Positions 49,067-60,126 of a stretch of DNA of 64,000 nt are shown one piece after another. This DNA comes from Hylemonella sp. GTDB lineage: Bacteria; Pseudomonadota; Gammaproteobacteria; Burkholderiales; Burkholderiaceae_C. Numbering within the stretch: the stretch's first letter is position 1; the number at the start of each line of letters is the position of its first letter. The DNA lies in the NCBI GenBank assembly GCA_030695415.1, contig JAUYQZ010000049.1, positions 186,001 to 250,000 on the forward strand, in the 5' to 3' direction. A model generated the notes under the pieces. It worked only from the letters and a program-made list of their open reading frames with translations. It had not been told where the DNA came from and made no database searches. The position numbers and the translations under genes are program-made.

Positions 49067-50812
49067 ATGCGCGCTGCCGATTCCCACCGAACGCTGGCGG
49101 CCTTCCGCCCCAAGCTGCTGGACACCCTGCCGGGCTACACCCGGGCGCATCTCGCCCGCGATGTCGGCGCCGGCATCACGGTGGGGGTGGTGGCCCTGCC
49201 GCTGGCCATGGCCTTTGCCATCGCCTCCGGCCTCAAGCCCGAAGCCGGCCTGTTCACCGCCATCATTGCCGGCTTCCTGATCTCCGCGCTGGGGGGCAGC
49301 CGGGTGCAGATCGGCGGGCCGGCCGGCGCCTTCATCGTCATCGTCTACGGCATCCTGGAGCGCTACGGCCTGGCCAACCTGATCATCGCCACCGCCATGT
49401 CGGGTGTGCTGCTCTTCCTCATGGGCCTGTTCCGCCTGGGCACGCTGATCCGTTTCATTCCCATCGCCGTGGTGATCGGTTTCACCAATGGCATTGCCGT
49501 GCTCATCCTGCTGTCGCAGGTGAAGGACTTCCTGGGCCTGGAACTGGCCAGCGTGCCGGCCAGCTTCTTCGCCATGCTCACCGCGCTGGGCGGAGCCCTG
49601 CACACCCTGAACCCGGCTGCGCTGGCGCTGTCCGTCGGCACGCTGGCCCTGCTCATCGTCTGGCAGCACGCCATGCCGCGCCTGGGCCCGCAAAAACTGC
49701 CGTTCTCGGGCAAGCTCAGCGTGATCCCCGGCACCATCGTGGCGCTGGCGCTGGCCACCGGCGTCAGCGAGTTGCTGGGCCTGCCGGTGGAAACCATCGG
49801 CAGCCGCTTCGGCGGTATTGCGGCCAGCCTGCCGGCCTTCGTCTGGCCCGAATTCAGCTGGAGCACGGTGCGTTTCCTGCTCATGCCTGCGCTCACGTTG
49901 GCCCTGCTGGGTGCCATCGAGTCCCTGCTGTGCGCGCGCATCGCAGATGGTCTGGGCACCGACCGGCCGCCCGCAGGCGCGGGCGCCGCAGCCCGCGAGG
50001 GCGCAGGCGGGTCCACCCCCCCCGACCGGCACGACCCCAACCAGGAATTGATGGCCCAGGGCATCGCCAACTTCGTCACCCCCTTCTTCGGCGGCATGCC
50101 CGCCACCGGCACCATTGCCCGCACGGTGACCAACGCCAAGAGCGGCGCCGTGAGCCCGGTGGCCGGCATGGTGCACGCGCTCACCCTGCTGGCCGTGGTG
50201 CTGGTGGCAGCGCCCCTGGCCAGCCACATTCCGCTGGCGGCGCTGGCCGCCATCCTGGTCTACGTGGCCTGGAACATGGGTGAATGGCGCGCGTTCGTGC
50301 AGTTGCGCCAGTACCGCCTGCCCTACCGGCTGACCCTGCTCGCGGTGTTCGGCCTGACCGTCATCGTGGACCTGACGGTGGCGGTGGAGGTGGGCCTGAT
50401 CGCCGCCTGCCTGACCTTCATCTACCGCATCTCCAGCCTGAGCCGCGCCGAGGCCGTGAGCGCGCAGGACCAGCCCGCTCTGGCCGGCCAGGACGGGCTG
50501 GTACGGGCCTGGCGGCTTTACGGCGCACTCTTCTTCGGCGCGGTCAAGCTGGTGGAGGACATGGAACAGCAGCTGCCCGCACGCGCCCTGGTGCTGGACC
50601 TGAAGAACCTGATCTACGTGGATTCCTCGGGCGTCGACACCCTGCTGGACCTGGCGCGCCACTGCCAGCAGCGCGGCGTGCGCCTGATCCTCTGCGGCCT
50701 GCAGCACCAGCCGCTGGACATTGCGCGGCGCAGCGGCCTGCTGGCGGCGCTGCCAGCAAGCGACGTCTGCCCGGACCTGGCCGGCGGACTGGCGGCAGCT
50801 TCAGCGTCCTGA
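49067..50812 (+). CDS. SulP-family anion transporter with STAS domain
   Basis: A 581-residue inner-membrane protein. The SLC26/SulP fold begins at RDVGAGITVGVVALPLAMAFAIASGL. The family stretch GGSRVQIGGPAGAFIVIVYGI follows, then RFIPIAVVIGFTNGIAVLI, and ATGTIARTVTNAKSGAVSPVAGMVHAL. The C-terminal cytosolic STAS domain carries LVLDLKNLIYVDSSGVDTLLDLA. It likely moves sulfate, bicarbonate or a dicarboxylate. A low-complexity Pro/Ala/Gly insertion (TDRPPAGAGAAAREGAGGS) interrupts the loop before HDPNQELMAQGIAN. Confidence 0.93.
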   Translation: MRAADSHRTLAAFRPKLLDTLPGYTRAHLARDVGAGITVGVVALPLAMAFAIASGLKPEAGLFTAIIAGFLISALGGSRVQIGGPAGAFIVIVYGILERYGLANLIIATAMSGVLLFLMGLFRLGTLIRFIPIAVVIGFTNGIAVLILLSQVKDFLGLELASVPASFFAMLTALGGALHTLNPAALALSVGTLALLIVWQHAMPRLGPQKLPFSGKLSVIPGTIVALALATGVSELLGLPVETIGSRFGGIAASLPAFVWPEFSWSTVRFLLMPALTLALLGAIESLLCARIADGLGTDRPPAGAGAAAREGAGGSTPPDRHDPNQELMAQGIANFVTPFFGGMPATGTIARTVTNAKSGAVSPVAGMVHALTLLAVVLVAAPLASHIPLAALAAILVYVAWNMGEWRAFVQLRQYRLPYRLTLLAVFGLTVIVDLTVAVEVGLIAACLTFIYRISSLSRAEAVSAQDQPALAGQDGLVRAWRLYGALFFGAVKLVEDMEQQLPARALVLDLKNLIYVDSSGVDTLLDLARHCQQRGVRLILCGLQHQPLDIARRSGLLAALPASDVCPDLAGGLAAASAS

Positions 50813-50834
50813 ACCCGGGTGCGCGCGAGGGCGC

Positions 50835-50865
50835 GGCCCCGAGTGGCTAAAATGGCCGGTTCCTG
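50835..50865 (+). promoter_or_regulatory. Likely DUF3460/scpA promoter
   Basis: TAAAAT at 50848-50853 in GTGGCTAAAATGGCCGGTTC nearly repeats the metG promoter context. It lies 45 bases before the DUF3460 start. Confidence 0.45.
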
Positions 50866-50897
50866 TTGCGATCCGGTTCCCCAGAAGGTACAGCCCC

Positions 50898-51107
50898 ATG
50901 CATTTCTTCCGCCGCCCTGACTACCAGTCCGACGCCACCCAGTTCATCCAGCAACTCAAGACCGAGAAGCCTGACCTGGAAGCGCGCCAGCGCCAGGGCC
51001 GTGAGTTGCTGTGGGACCAGTCCGTGGACCGCCAGGCCTGGGAAGGCTACCAGTCCGCCCGCGTAGACCAGCAACCCTACGTCTACCAGACCAGCGGCAC
51101 GAAGTGA
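50898..51107 (+). CDS. DUF3460 small protein
   Basis: A 69-residue soluble protein of the betaproteobacterial DUF3460 family: FRRPDYQSDATQFIQQLKTEKPDLEARQRQGRELLWDQ, then the VYQT tail. AAGG lies before the ATG. In many Burkholderiales this gene stands directly in front of scpA; here a MITE has come between them. Function unknown. Confidence 0.88.
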   Translation: MHFFRRPDYQSDATQFIQQLKTEKPDLEARQRQGRELLWDQSVDRQAWEGYQSARVDQQPYVYQTSGTK

Positions 51108-51137
51108 GAGCCGGGCCGCGCCCGCCACGAAGCAGTA

Positions 51138-51405
51138 GGGCCTGTTCACACTCATTTCACAAGATGCGTTGCGGATCAAAAAAGTCATGCGGTAGGCGCG
51201 TGGACGCCGCCGGAGTGATCTCCGGCAAGTCCGCGCAACGCCCCGCATGGCTTTTTTGGCCGCAACCCGAAGGGAACGTGGTTAAAACCGCGCCACTCGT
51301 TGTTGCACTCCTAGCCCAGGCGGCCAGCCTGGGCGTCGTCGCGCGCCTAGATTGGCGCGGTTTTAATCACGTTCGCGCTTGCGAAATGAGTGTGAACAGG
51401 CCCTA
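51138..51405. mobile_element. 264-bp MITE with TA duplications, ending two bases before the scpA start codon
   Basis: The ends at 51140 and 51403 begin with the same 21 bases in inverted order, the first 20 being GGGCCTGTTCACACTCATTT, and stay similar for about ten more. TA at 51138 and at 51404 are the likely target duplication. Inside are two further nested inverted repeats: AAAAAAGTCATGCGG with its near complement, and CGTGGTTAAAACCGCGCCA with its near complement, plus the hairpin CCGGAG-TGAT-CTCCGG. No transposase. It accounts for the whole gap between DUF3460 and scpA. Confidence 0.88.
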
Positions 51406-51406
51406 G

Positions 51407-52264
51407 ATGAGCGACCCCCACGACAGCGCCAGCCTGCAGGCCCCCGAGCCCCCGCACGCGGCGGCCATGCCCGAGGTGGTGGACCACGTGGCCGTGGCTC
51501 GCCTGTACGGCGAGCCGCTGTTCGCGATGCCGCAGGACCTGTACATCCCGCCGGATGCGCTGGAGGTCTTTCTCGAAGCCTTCGAAGGCCCGCTGGACCT
51601 GCTGCTCTACCTGATCCGCAAGCAGAACTTCAATATCCTCGACATCCCGATGGCGGCGGTCACGCGCCAGTACCTGACCTATGTGGATCAGGTCCGCGAC
51701 CGCAACCTGGAACTGGCGGCCGAATACCTGCTGATGGCCGCCATGCTGATCGAGATCAAGTCGCGCATGCTGCTGCCGCCCAAGAAGACGGCCGAGGGGC
51801 AGGAGGCCGAGGACCCGCGCGCCGAGCTGGTACGCCGCCTGCTCGAGTACGAGCAGATCAAGTTGGCCGCCGCGGGCCTGGGCAACCACCCGCAGTACGG
51901 GCGCGACTTCCTCAAGGCGCAGGTCTATATCGAGCAGTCGCTGCAGCCGCGTTTCCCCGAGGTGCATGTGGTGGACCTGCAGGAGGCCTGGGCCGACATC
52001 CTCAAGCGCGCCCGGCTGGTGCAGCACCACAAGATCTCCCGCGAGGAGCTGTCGGTGCGCGAGCACATGAGCATCGTGCTGCGCCAGTTGCAGGGCAAGA
52101 AGTTCGTCGAGTTCGAGCACCTGTTCGACCCGGCCAAGGGCGTGCCCGTGCTGGTGGTGACCTTCATCGCCCTGCTGGAGCTGGCCAAGGAAAGCCTTAT
52201 CGAGATCACCCAGGCCGAGGTGTTCGCCCCCATCTACGTGCGGCTGGCGTACTCGCCGGCCTGA
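51407..52264 (+). CDS. scpA: Segregation and condensation protein A
   Basis: The kleisin subunit that bridges SMC heads and helps chromosomes condense and segregate. The 285-residue protein has the kleisin N-terminal signature [36 protein letters not shown] and [22 protein letters not shown], and a C-terminal winged-helix part around [15 protein letters not shown] [19 protein letters not shown]. The stretch before the ATG belongs to the MITE and gives only a minimal AGG ribosome site. scpB is not next to it in this window. Confidence 0.94.
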   Translation: MSDPHDSASLQAPEPPHAAAMPEVVDHVAVARLYGEPLFAMPQDLYIPPDALEVFLEAFEGPLDLLLYLIRKQNFNILDIPMAAVTRQYLTYVDQVRDRNLELAAEYLLMAAMLIEIKSRMLLPPKKTAEGQEAEDPRAELVRRLLEYEQIKLAAAGLGNHPQYGRDFLKAQVYIEQSLQPRFPEVHVVDLQEAWADILKRARLVQHHKISREELSVREHMSIVLRQLQGKKFVEFEHLFDPAKGVPVLVVTFIALLELAKESLIEITQAEVFAPIYVRLAYSPA

Positions 52265-52283
52265 ACCTCAAGCGAGACCCTGC

Positions 52284-53879
52284 GTGGCCCCGTCTTCCCA
52301 TCATTCCTTTGACGTCCTCATCGTCGGCAGCGGCCTGGCTGGCCTGAGCGCCGCCCTGCACCTGGGCGCCACCCACCGCGTGGCCGTCATCACCAAACGC
52401 GAACTCAACGACGGCTCCAGCCGCTGGGCCCAGGGCGGCATCGCCGCCGTCATGGGCGAGGGCGACACCCTGGCCTCGCACGTGCAGGACACGCTGGTGG
52501 CCGGCGCCGGCCTGTGCGACCTGGAGGCCACGCGCTTCGTCGTGGAAAACGCCCCCGAGAGCATCCGCTGGCTGCAGGGCCTGGGCGTGCCTTTCTCGCA
52601 GGAACACGGCCACCTTCACCTCACGCGCGAAGGCGGCCACAGCGAACGCCGCATCGTGCACGTGACCGACGCCACTGGCGCGGCCGTGCAGGACACCCTG
52701 ATGGCCAAAGTGCGGGCCACGCCCAACATCGCCCTGTTCGAGCACCACATGCTGGTGGACCTGATCACCAGCGCCAAGCTGGGCCTGGGCGACCAGCGCT
52801 GTCTGGGCCTGTACGCGCTGAACGAGGCCACCGATGTGGTGGACACCTTCAGCGCGCCGCACACCATCCTGGCCACCGGAGGCGCCGGCAAGGTCTACCT
52901 CTACACCACCAACCCGGACACCGCCACCGGCGACGGCATTGCCGCGGCCTGGCGCGCCGGCTGCCGCGTGGGCAATATGGAATTCATCCAGTTCCATCCG
53001 ACCTGCCTGTACCACCCGCACGCCAAGTCCTTCCTGATCAGCGAGGCAGTGCGCGGCGAAGGCGGCAAGCTGCTGCTGCCGGCATCGGCGGGGGGCACCC
53101 GCTTCATGCCCGCGCATGACGAGCGCGAGGAGCTGGCGCCGCGCGACGTGGTGGCCCGCGCCATCGACTTCGAGATGAAGAAGCATGGCCTGGACTGCGT
53201 GTACCTGGACATCTCGCACCAGCCCAAGGCCTTCCTGCTGGAGCACTTCCCCAACATCTACGCGCGCTGCCTGGAACTGGGCATCGACATGGCCACCCAG
53301 CCCATCCCCGTGGTGCCAGCCGCGCACTACACCTGCGGCGGCGTGGTCACCGACCTGGACGGCCGCACCGACCTGAGCGGCCTGTACGCCGTGGGCGAGA
53401 CCGCCTACACCGGCCTGCACGGCGCCAACCGCCTGGCCAGCAACTCGCTGGTGGAGTGCATGGTCTATGCGCGTGCCGCGTCGCAGGCCATCGCACGCGA
53501 ACAGCCCGCCGCCGTGCCCACCCTGCCGGCCTGGGACGACAGCCGCGTGACCGATGCCGACGAGGCCGTGGTCATCTCGCACAACTGGGACGAGCTGCGC
53601 CGCTTCATGTGGGACTACGTGGGCATCGTTCGCACCAACAAGCGCCTGGACCGCGCCGCCCACCGCATCGAGCTGCTGCGCTCGGAGATCCAGGAGTTCT
53701 ACTCCAGCTTCCACGTCACGCGTGACCTGCTGGAGCTGCGCAACCTGGTGCAGGTGGCCGACCTGATCGTGCGCAGCGCACAATCGCGCCACGAAAGCCG
53801 CGGCCTGCATTTCAGCCGCGATTACCCGCAGACCAACCCGACGGCCGAGGCCACCATCCTGGTGCCGCCCACGCTCTGA
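52284..53879 (+). CDS. nadB: L-aspartate oxidase
   Basis: FAD enzyme that oxidises L-aspartate to iminoaspartate, the first step of de novo NAD synthesis. The 531-residue protein has the dinucleotide-binding start [17 protein letters not shown] and [13 protein letters not shown]. Active-site regions are [28 protein letters not shown] and [25 protein letters not shown], then [13 protein letters not shown]. The start codon is GTG at 52284, twenty bases after scpA, so the two are probably linked. nadA and nadC are not in the window. Confidence 0.97.
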   Translation: MAPSSHHSFDVLIVGSGLAGLSAALHLGATHRVAVITKRELNDGSSRWAQGGIAAVMGEGDTLASHVQDTLVAGAGLCDLEATRFVVENAPESIRWLQGLGVPFSQEHGHLHLTREGGHSERRIVHVTDATGAAVQDTLMAKVRATPNIALFEHHMLVDLITSAKLGLGDQRCLGLYALNEATDVVDTFSAPHTILATGGAGKVYLYTTNPDTATGDGIAAAWRAGCRVGNMEFIQFHPTCLYHPHAKSFLISEAVRGEGGKLLLPASAGGTRFMPAHDEREELAPRDVVARAIDFEMKKHGLDCVYLDISHQPKAFLLEHFPNIYARCLELGIDMATQPIPVVPAAHYTCGGVVTDLDGRTDLSGLYAVGETAYTGLHGANRLASNSLVECMVYARAASQAIAREQPAAVPTLPAWDDSRVTDADEAVVISHNWDELRRFMWDYVGIVRTNKRLDRAAHRIELLRSEIQEFYSSFHVTRDLLELRNLVQVADLIVRSAQSRHESRGLHFSRDYPQTNPTAEATILVPPTL

Positions 53880-53889
53880 GAACCTGACC

Positions 53890-54315
53890 ATGTACCGCAC
53901 CCTGCTCAAATCGAAGATCCACCGCGCCACCGTCACCGACTGCGAGTTGCACTACGAGGGCTCCTGCGCCATCGACGAGAACCTGCTGGACGCCGCCAGG
54001 CTGATGGAGAACGAACAGGTTCACATCTGGAACATCAACAACGGCGAGCGCTTTATCACCTACGCCATCCGGGGTGAACGCGGCTCCGGCATCATCTCGG
54101 TCAACGGTTCGGCCGCGCGCCGCGCCGCCGTGGGCGACCTGCTGATCATTGCGGCCTTCGCCCAGGTGCCGGAAGAGAAGTGCCAGGGGTTCGAGCCCAA
54201 GCTGGTCTTCGTGGACGGCAGCAACCGCATCAAGGAACAACGCAGCCACATCCCCGTCCAGGAAGCGTCCCACCTGCCCGTGCAAGCCGATCACCACGGT
54301 GGCGACAGCGCCTGA
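53890..54315 (+). CDS. panD: Aspartate 1-decarboxylase proenzyme
   Basis: Makes beta-alanine from aspartate for pantothenate. The 141-residue precursor cleaves itself between Gly24 and Ser25 (HYEGSC), creating the pyruvoyl cofactor. Other conserved parts are [38 protein letters not shown] and [10 protein letters not shown]. It starts ten bases after nadB and uses the same substrate, aspartate. Confidence 0.97.
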   Translation: MYRTLLKSKIHRATVTDCELHYEGSCAIDENLLDAARLMENEQVHIWNINNGERFITYAIRGERGSGIISVNGSAARRAAVGDLLIIAAFAQVPEEKCQGFEPKLVFVDGSNRIKEQRSHIPVQEASHLPVQADHHGGDSA

Positions 54316-54329
54316 ACCCGAGAACTGAT

Positions 54330-55364
54330 ATGACGACCGTGACCGAACAGACCATCACCCTGCACCGCCCCAAAGTGTCCGGTGCCGCAGCCCCTGCTGC
54401 CACGCCGAAGACCGAGCGCTGGAGCGTGGACGCCATCGAAGCGCTGTTCCAGCTGCCCTTCCCCGAACTGCTCTACCGCGCGCAGACCGTGCACCGCGAA
54501 CACTTCGACCCGACGAAGGTCGAGTTCGCCACCCTGCTCTCGGTCAAGACCGGCGGCTGCCCGGAAGATTGCGGCTACTGCCCGCAGTCGGCCAAGTACG
54601 ACACCGACGTGAAGGCCTCCAAGCTCATGGAGCTGGAAGAGGTGCTGTTCGCCGCGCGTCGCGCCAAGGACGCCGGCGCCACGCGCTTCTGCATGGGCGC
54701 GGCCTGGCGCGAGCCCAAGGACCGCGACATCGAGAAGGTGGCCGAGCTGGTGCGCGGCGTGAAGGACCTGGGCCTGGAAACCTGTGCCACCCTGGGCATG
54801 CTGAACGACGGCCACGCCGAGCAGTTGCGCGACGCCGGGCTGGACTACTACAACCACAACCTGGACACCGCCCCCGATTTCTACGGCGACATCATCACCA
54901 CCCGCGACTACCAGGAGCGCCTGGACACGCTGGCGCGCGTGCGCGGCGCCGGTGTCAAGGTCTGCTCGGGCGGCATCGTGGGCATGGGCGAGACGCACCG
55001 CCAGCGCGCCGGCCTGATCGCCGAGCTGGCCAACCTGGCGCCCTACCCCGAGTCCGTGCCCATCAACAACCTGGTGCGCGTGGAGGGCACGCCCCTGGCC
55101 GATCAGGCCCCGCTGGACCCCTTCGAGTTCGTGCGCACCATCGCCGTGGCCCGCATCACCATGCCGAAGGCGCGCGTGCGCCTGTCGGCCGGCCGCCAGC
55201 AGATGGGCGACGCCATCCAGGCCCTGTGTTTCCTGGCCGGCGCCAACTCCATCTTCTATGGCGACAAGCTGCTGACCACGGGCAACCCCGACACCGAAGC
55301 CGACGTGCAGCTGCTGGCCCGCCTGGGCATGGGCCCGGCCCTGCAGCCGCCCGGCAAGACCTGA
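54330..55364 (+). CDS. bioB: Biotin synthase
   Basis: Radical SAM enzyme that inserts sulfur into dethiobiotin to give biotin. It is 344 residues long. The radical-SAM cluster is [16 protein letters not shown] (CxxxCxxC). The [2Fe-2S] ligands lie in [20 protein letters not shown] and [11 protein letters not shown] with Arg in [12 protein letters not shown]. The ATG at 54330 is fifteen bases after panD. It sits inside the pantothenate genes with no other bio gene around, which is an unusual mix of cofactor pathways. Confidence 0.97.
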   Translation: MTTVTEQTITLHRPKVSGAAAPAATPKTERWSVDAIEALFQLPFPELLYRAQTVHREHFDPTKVEFATLLSVKTGGCPEDCGYCPQSAKYDTDVKASKLMELEEVLFAARRAKDAGATRFCMGAAWREPKDRDIEKVAELVRGVKDLGLETCATLGMLNDGHAEQLRDAGLDYYNHNLDTAPDFYGDIITTRDYQERLDTLARVRGAGVKVCSGGIVGMGETHRQRAGLIAELANLAPYPESVPINNLVRVEGTPLADQAPLDPFEFVRTIAVARITMPKARVRLSAGRQQMGDAIQALCFLAGANSIFYGDKLLTTGNPDTEADVQLLARLGMGPALQPPGKT

Positions 55365-55392
55365 ACTTTCAGCACAACTTCTGGAGACCACC

Positions 55393-57107
<1,715 letters not shown>

Positions 57108-57115
57108 GCTCGATG

Positions 57116-57305
57116 TTGCGTCGAAGACTAACAATTGCCCGCAGGGCTTGTTATGTCGTAGACACAACGTCAGCTTCAGATTGCGTCGCAGACTAACAAT
57201 TGCCCGCAGGGCTTGTTATGCCGCAGACATAACTTGGAAGTCTGAGACTTCCGGATTGCGGCGAAGCCTGACAAGGCCCCGAAGGGCCGATCAGGTCGGC
57301 GCGAC
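57116..57305. repeat. Three tandem hairpin repeats behind panC
   Basis: Units of about 65-75 bases start with TTGCG at 57116, 57181 and 57256. The first two contain an identical 25-base hairpin (TAACAA..GCCC-GCA-GGGC..TTGTTA) at 57129 and 57194. The third has a diverged hairpin of the same plan at 57267-57295. They lie between the converging panC and HTH genes. Confidence 0.8.
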
Positions 57306-57317
57306 AACGCCACCCAC

Positions 57318-57746
57318 TTACAGCGCTGCCAGGCGCGCCGCCGCCTCACGTTTGCCCAGGCGACGCAGCGCCGCGATGGCGGGCAGCTGGCTGGCGCGGG
57401 GCCGGGACTTGCCCGTTTCCCAGTGATAGACCGACTGCGACGAAACGCCCAGCAGCGCGGCCATCTCTGCCGCACTCAGCCCCAGTTTCTTGCGCAGGCT
57501 GGCAAAACCACCGGCGCGGAAACGCAGCGCTGCTGCCTCGGTGTCATCGACCGTGTCGCGCGAGCCCGGGCTGACCTTTTTCAGCTTCGCCAGGGCCCTC
57601 TCCAGAGTCGCCACCTGGCGCTTGAGGGCGGCGATATCCGAACGGTACTGGGTCGACGCTTTCTTGAACCCCTGGGTTTCAGCGCGAACTTCCTTGCGCG
57701 CAATGCGGGAAATCTCCGCCTTCAATTGAGCTGCAAAATGGGTCAT
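57318..57746 (-). CDS. HTH (XRE-type) DNA-binding protein with coiled-coil N-terminus
   Basis: A 142-residue protein. Residues about 1-60 are basic and helical, with a predicted coiled coil (SDIAALKRQVATLERALAKLKKV). The C-terminal part has an XRE helix-turn-helix, RFRAGGFASLRKKLGLSAAEMAALLGVSSQSVYHWETGKSRPR, and ends in LRRLGKREAAARLAAL. It was probably a regulator or nucleoid-associated protein; the target is unknown. It lies alone between panC and a methyltransferase gene. Confidence 0.8.
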   Translation of the reverse strand: MTHFAAQLKAEISRIARKEVRAETQGFKKASTQYRSDIAALKRQVATLERALAKLKKVSPGSRDTVDDTEAAALRFRAGGFASLRKKLGLSAAEMAALLGVSSQSVYHWETGKSRPRASQLPAIAALRRLGKREAAARLAAL

Positions 57747-57820
57747 GGGCTTCCGTGGTCAGGTTGGGTGTCCATATGATACCGATGCGGATCTGAAGAG
57801 ATGAGGTAGGCAGCGCTTCC

Positions 57821-58507
57821 CTACGCCGCTCCTGTCAGCCGGCGCCGCGAGCGCTGCCCGGGCCACACACCGTGCGCCACAAAGATGGTGCCCATGACCA
57901 GCGTCTCCACCTCCAGCCGCACGCCGCGCTCCGTCAGCGGCATCCACGGTGCCTGCAATCCCTCGAAGCGCGTGATCGACTGAGCCATGTAGAGCCCGAC
58001 CAGCATGTTCCAGGGTGCCAGGCCCGGATCCGTCCATTTCAGCCCCGTGGCCGCGATGCGCGCCCCCGGGCGCAGGTGCGCCAGCACATGGTCCAGCGCC
58101 TGCGGGCTCTGCAGGAGGTCGTGCGTGAAATGCAGCAGAGCCGCGTCGGCCTGGCGCGGCAACAGGGCTTCCTCCACGGCGCAGCACTGCAAGTCCACGT
58201 TATGGGAACCCGCCCGCTGTGCACGAGCGCGCGCCAGCGACAGCATCTCCGGGCTCTGGTCCACGGCCACCACCCGGCCTGCCGGGCCCACGGCCTGCTG
58301 CAGCAGCGGCAGGCTCATGCCGGTGCCACAGCCGAGGTCCAGCACGCAATCCCCCGCGCGCAGCTGCAGGTGGCCCACCGCGATGCGGCGGATGAACTCG
58401 TAGGGGGCGAGCTGCAGTTCGTAGCTGCCGGCGCGCCAGCCATACAGCGCACGGGCCACGGCGTGGCCGTCTTCGGGCTGCGCGCCGGGTGGAGTCTGCT
58501 TGCGCAT
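57821..58507 (-). CDS. Class I SAM-dependent methyltransferase
   Basis: A 228-residue protein. The Rossmann methyltransferase core shows motif I VLDLGCGTGMSLPLLQQAVGP, acidic motif II VVAVDQSPEML, and the later motif LLHFTHDLLQSPQALDHVLAHLRPGARI. The ATG at 58507 has GAGGAG upstream. The pattern is of the UbiE/methyltransf_11/25 kind; a small molecule substrate is likely. It is not in an obvious operon. Confidence 0.82.
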   Translation of the reverse strand: MRKQTPPGAQPEDGHAVARALYGWRAGSYELQLAPYEFIRRIAVGHLQLRAGDCVLDLGCGTGMSLPLLQQAVGPAGRVVAVDQSPEMLSLARARAQRAGSHNVDLQCCAVEEALLPRQADAALLHFTHDLLQSPQALDHVLAHLRPGARIAATGLKWTDPGLAPWNMLVGLYMAQSITRFEGLQAPWMPLTERGVRLEVETLVMGTIFVAHGVWPGQRSRRRLTGAA

Positions 58508-58694
58508 CGCCGTCTCCTCAGGAATCAGAAAGCCGGCCGCCAGGACCAGCACCTGAGATGCAGCGTACTCCTTTTGCACAGGTGCCGACGGACACCCGAC
58601 TGCGCCGCAGGGACTCTTGGCCCCGGGGTCGCCTGGTCGTGCGGGTGCGCCGCGCCAGGCCGATGGCGGCAGGAAGAGCGGGGCCGGCCCGCGG

Positions 58695-59636
58695 CTAGCG
58701 CAGGAACTCGCGCACGGCGGCCAGTGTGGCGGCGGGATCTTCCTCGTGCGGGACATGGCCCAGTCGGTCGAACATGACGAGCTTGGAGCCACCGATGTCG
58801 GCCGCAAAACGCTGCCCATAGACCGGCGGGATCAGCCGGTCCTGCCCGCCCCAGAGGATGAGCGTGGGGACCTTCAGCGTCTTGATGTCCGCCTCGCGCC
58901 CCGTGTCGCGCTGGATCAGGCGCTGGCGCAGGGCCGCGCGGTTGCCCTCACGGCGCACCATGTCGGTGTAGTGCGCGACCAGCTCGGGCGTCACACGGTC
59001 CGGCTCGCCATAGACGTTGCGGATGGACTTGTCCATCAGACCTGGCGGCAAGAGATTCCTCATCAGCGGCTGCAGGGACGGCAGGCCCGCCAGACGGAAA
59101 CCCAGCGGAATGGACAGGGACTCGATGCGGTACCCCGCGGCATCGACCAGGATCAGCTGACTGACGCGCTGCGGCTGCGCATAGGCCACGGCCCAGGCCA
59201 CCTCGCCGCCCAGGGAATTGCCGGCGATGACGAAACGCGGCACGCCCAGCTTGTCCATCAGCGCGGTGACAAAACGCACATAGACCGCGATGCTGTAGTC
59301 GTTCGCCGCGTTCGGCCCGGTCAGGCCGAAACCCGGCAGGTCGAAGCGGATCACGCGCCGCGTCTTCTTCAGTTCCGTGGCCCAGCCATCCCAGGTGTAC
59401 AGGCTGGACGAAGTGCCATGCACCAGCACGATGGGCAGCGGGTCTTCGCGCGGGCCTTCGTCGCGGACATGCACCTGCAGGCCGTCGAGCGCAAGGAACT
59501 GCGATGGCGCCTGGGCCCAGCGGGCCTTGAGCGGCTCCACCGGAATGTCGGGCGCCCAGGACCAGGTGATGAAGCCGGCGACCAGCAGTAAAAAACCGAG
59601 GACGATGACGCCAAGGATGCGCAGGATTTTTTTCAT
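58695..59636 (-). CDS. Membrane-anchored alpha/beta hydrolase
   Basis: A 313-residue hydrolase. An N-terminal hydrophobic segment (LRILGVIVLGFLLLVAGFITWSW) acts as anchor or uncleaved signal, so the enzyme faces the periplasm. The alpha/beta hydrolase fold has the oxyanion motif PIVLVHGTSSSLYTWDGW, the nucleophile elbow GNSLGGE, the acid in LILWGGQDRLIPP and the His in GHVPHEEDP. It is typical of esterase or lipase-like members; the natural substrate is unknown. Confidence 0.88.
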   Translation of the reverse strand: MKKILRILGVIVLGFLLLVAGFITWSWAPDIPVEPLKARWAQAPSQFLALDGLQVHVRDEGPREDPLPIVLVHGTSSSLYTWDGWATELKKTRRVIRFDLPGFGLTGPNAANDYSIAVYVRFVTALMDKLGVPRFVIAGNSLGGEVAWAVAYAQPQRVSQLILVDAAGYRIESLSIPLGFRLAGLPSLQPLMRNLLPPGLMDKSIRNVYGEPDRVTPELVAHYTDMVRREGNRAALRQRLIQRDTGREADIKTLKVPTLILWGGQDRLIPPVYGQRFAADIGGSKLVMFDRLGHVPHEEDPAATLAAVREFLR

Positions 59637-59795
59637 GGGAGACAGCAGCGGCGTGAAGGGAATCGTCAGTCTAGGCGGCGTGCCCAGCGCCGCCTGTCAT
59701 GCACCGGACAAGGGACGGAACCGCCAGGGCCTCAGGACCGGCCGGACATCGGCGTGAGGATCAATAATGGCAGGAAGTAAAGACCCAGACATTGA

Positions 59796-60122
59796 ATGGC
59801 CCGCCGCCCGCACTACCACGTCTACGTCATCGAACTGTCCGGGGACGTGCTGCACGAGACCAAATTCCGGAAGAACAATCCGAACTACGTCGACGGCAAA
59901 CCCTGCGTCTATGTGGGCATGACGGGCCTGGACCCGGATGTGCGCTTTGACAAGCACAAGGCCGGCATCCAGGCCAACAGCTACGTCACGAAATACGGCC
60001 TGCGCCTGCTGCCCGACCTGTACGAAGGCTTCAACCCCATGAACTACAAGACGGCGCAGGAGCGTGAAATCGAGATCGGCATCGACCTGCGCTCGGCCGG
60101 TTTCGGTGTCTGGCAGGCTTGA
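59796..60122 (+). CDS. Small GIY-YIG-like protein
   Basis: A 108-residue protein. HVYVIEL at the start and CVYVGMTGLDPDVRFDKHKAG correspond to the GIY-YIG strand pair and the following basic/His helix of that nuclease fold; a Glu later (EREIEIGIDL) could be the metal ligand. It is a minimal domain without DNA-binding parts, so a nuclease role is plausible but unproven. It is the first of three small plus-strand genes. Confidence 0.75.
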   Translation: MARRPHYHVYVIELSGDVLHETKFRKNNPNYVDGKPCVYVGMTGLDPDVRFDKHKAGIQANSYVTKYGLRLLPDLYEGFNPMNYKTAQEREIEIGIDLRSAGFGVWQA

Positions 60123-60126
60123 GCCC

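Noticed and set aside
57129..57295. Tandem hairpins that resemble integron attC sites
   Set aside because: The outer boxes do not fit RYYYAAC and GTTRRRY (GACTAAC and GTTATGT), and no cassette-like ORFs or integrase are near.
59673..59695. GC-rich hairpin upstream of the alpha/beta hydrolase gene
   Set aside because: No T-run and no clear place in a transcript; probably chance or a minor structure.
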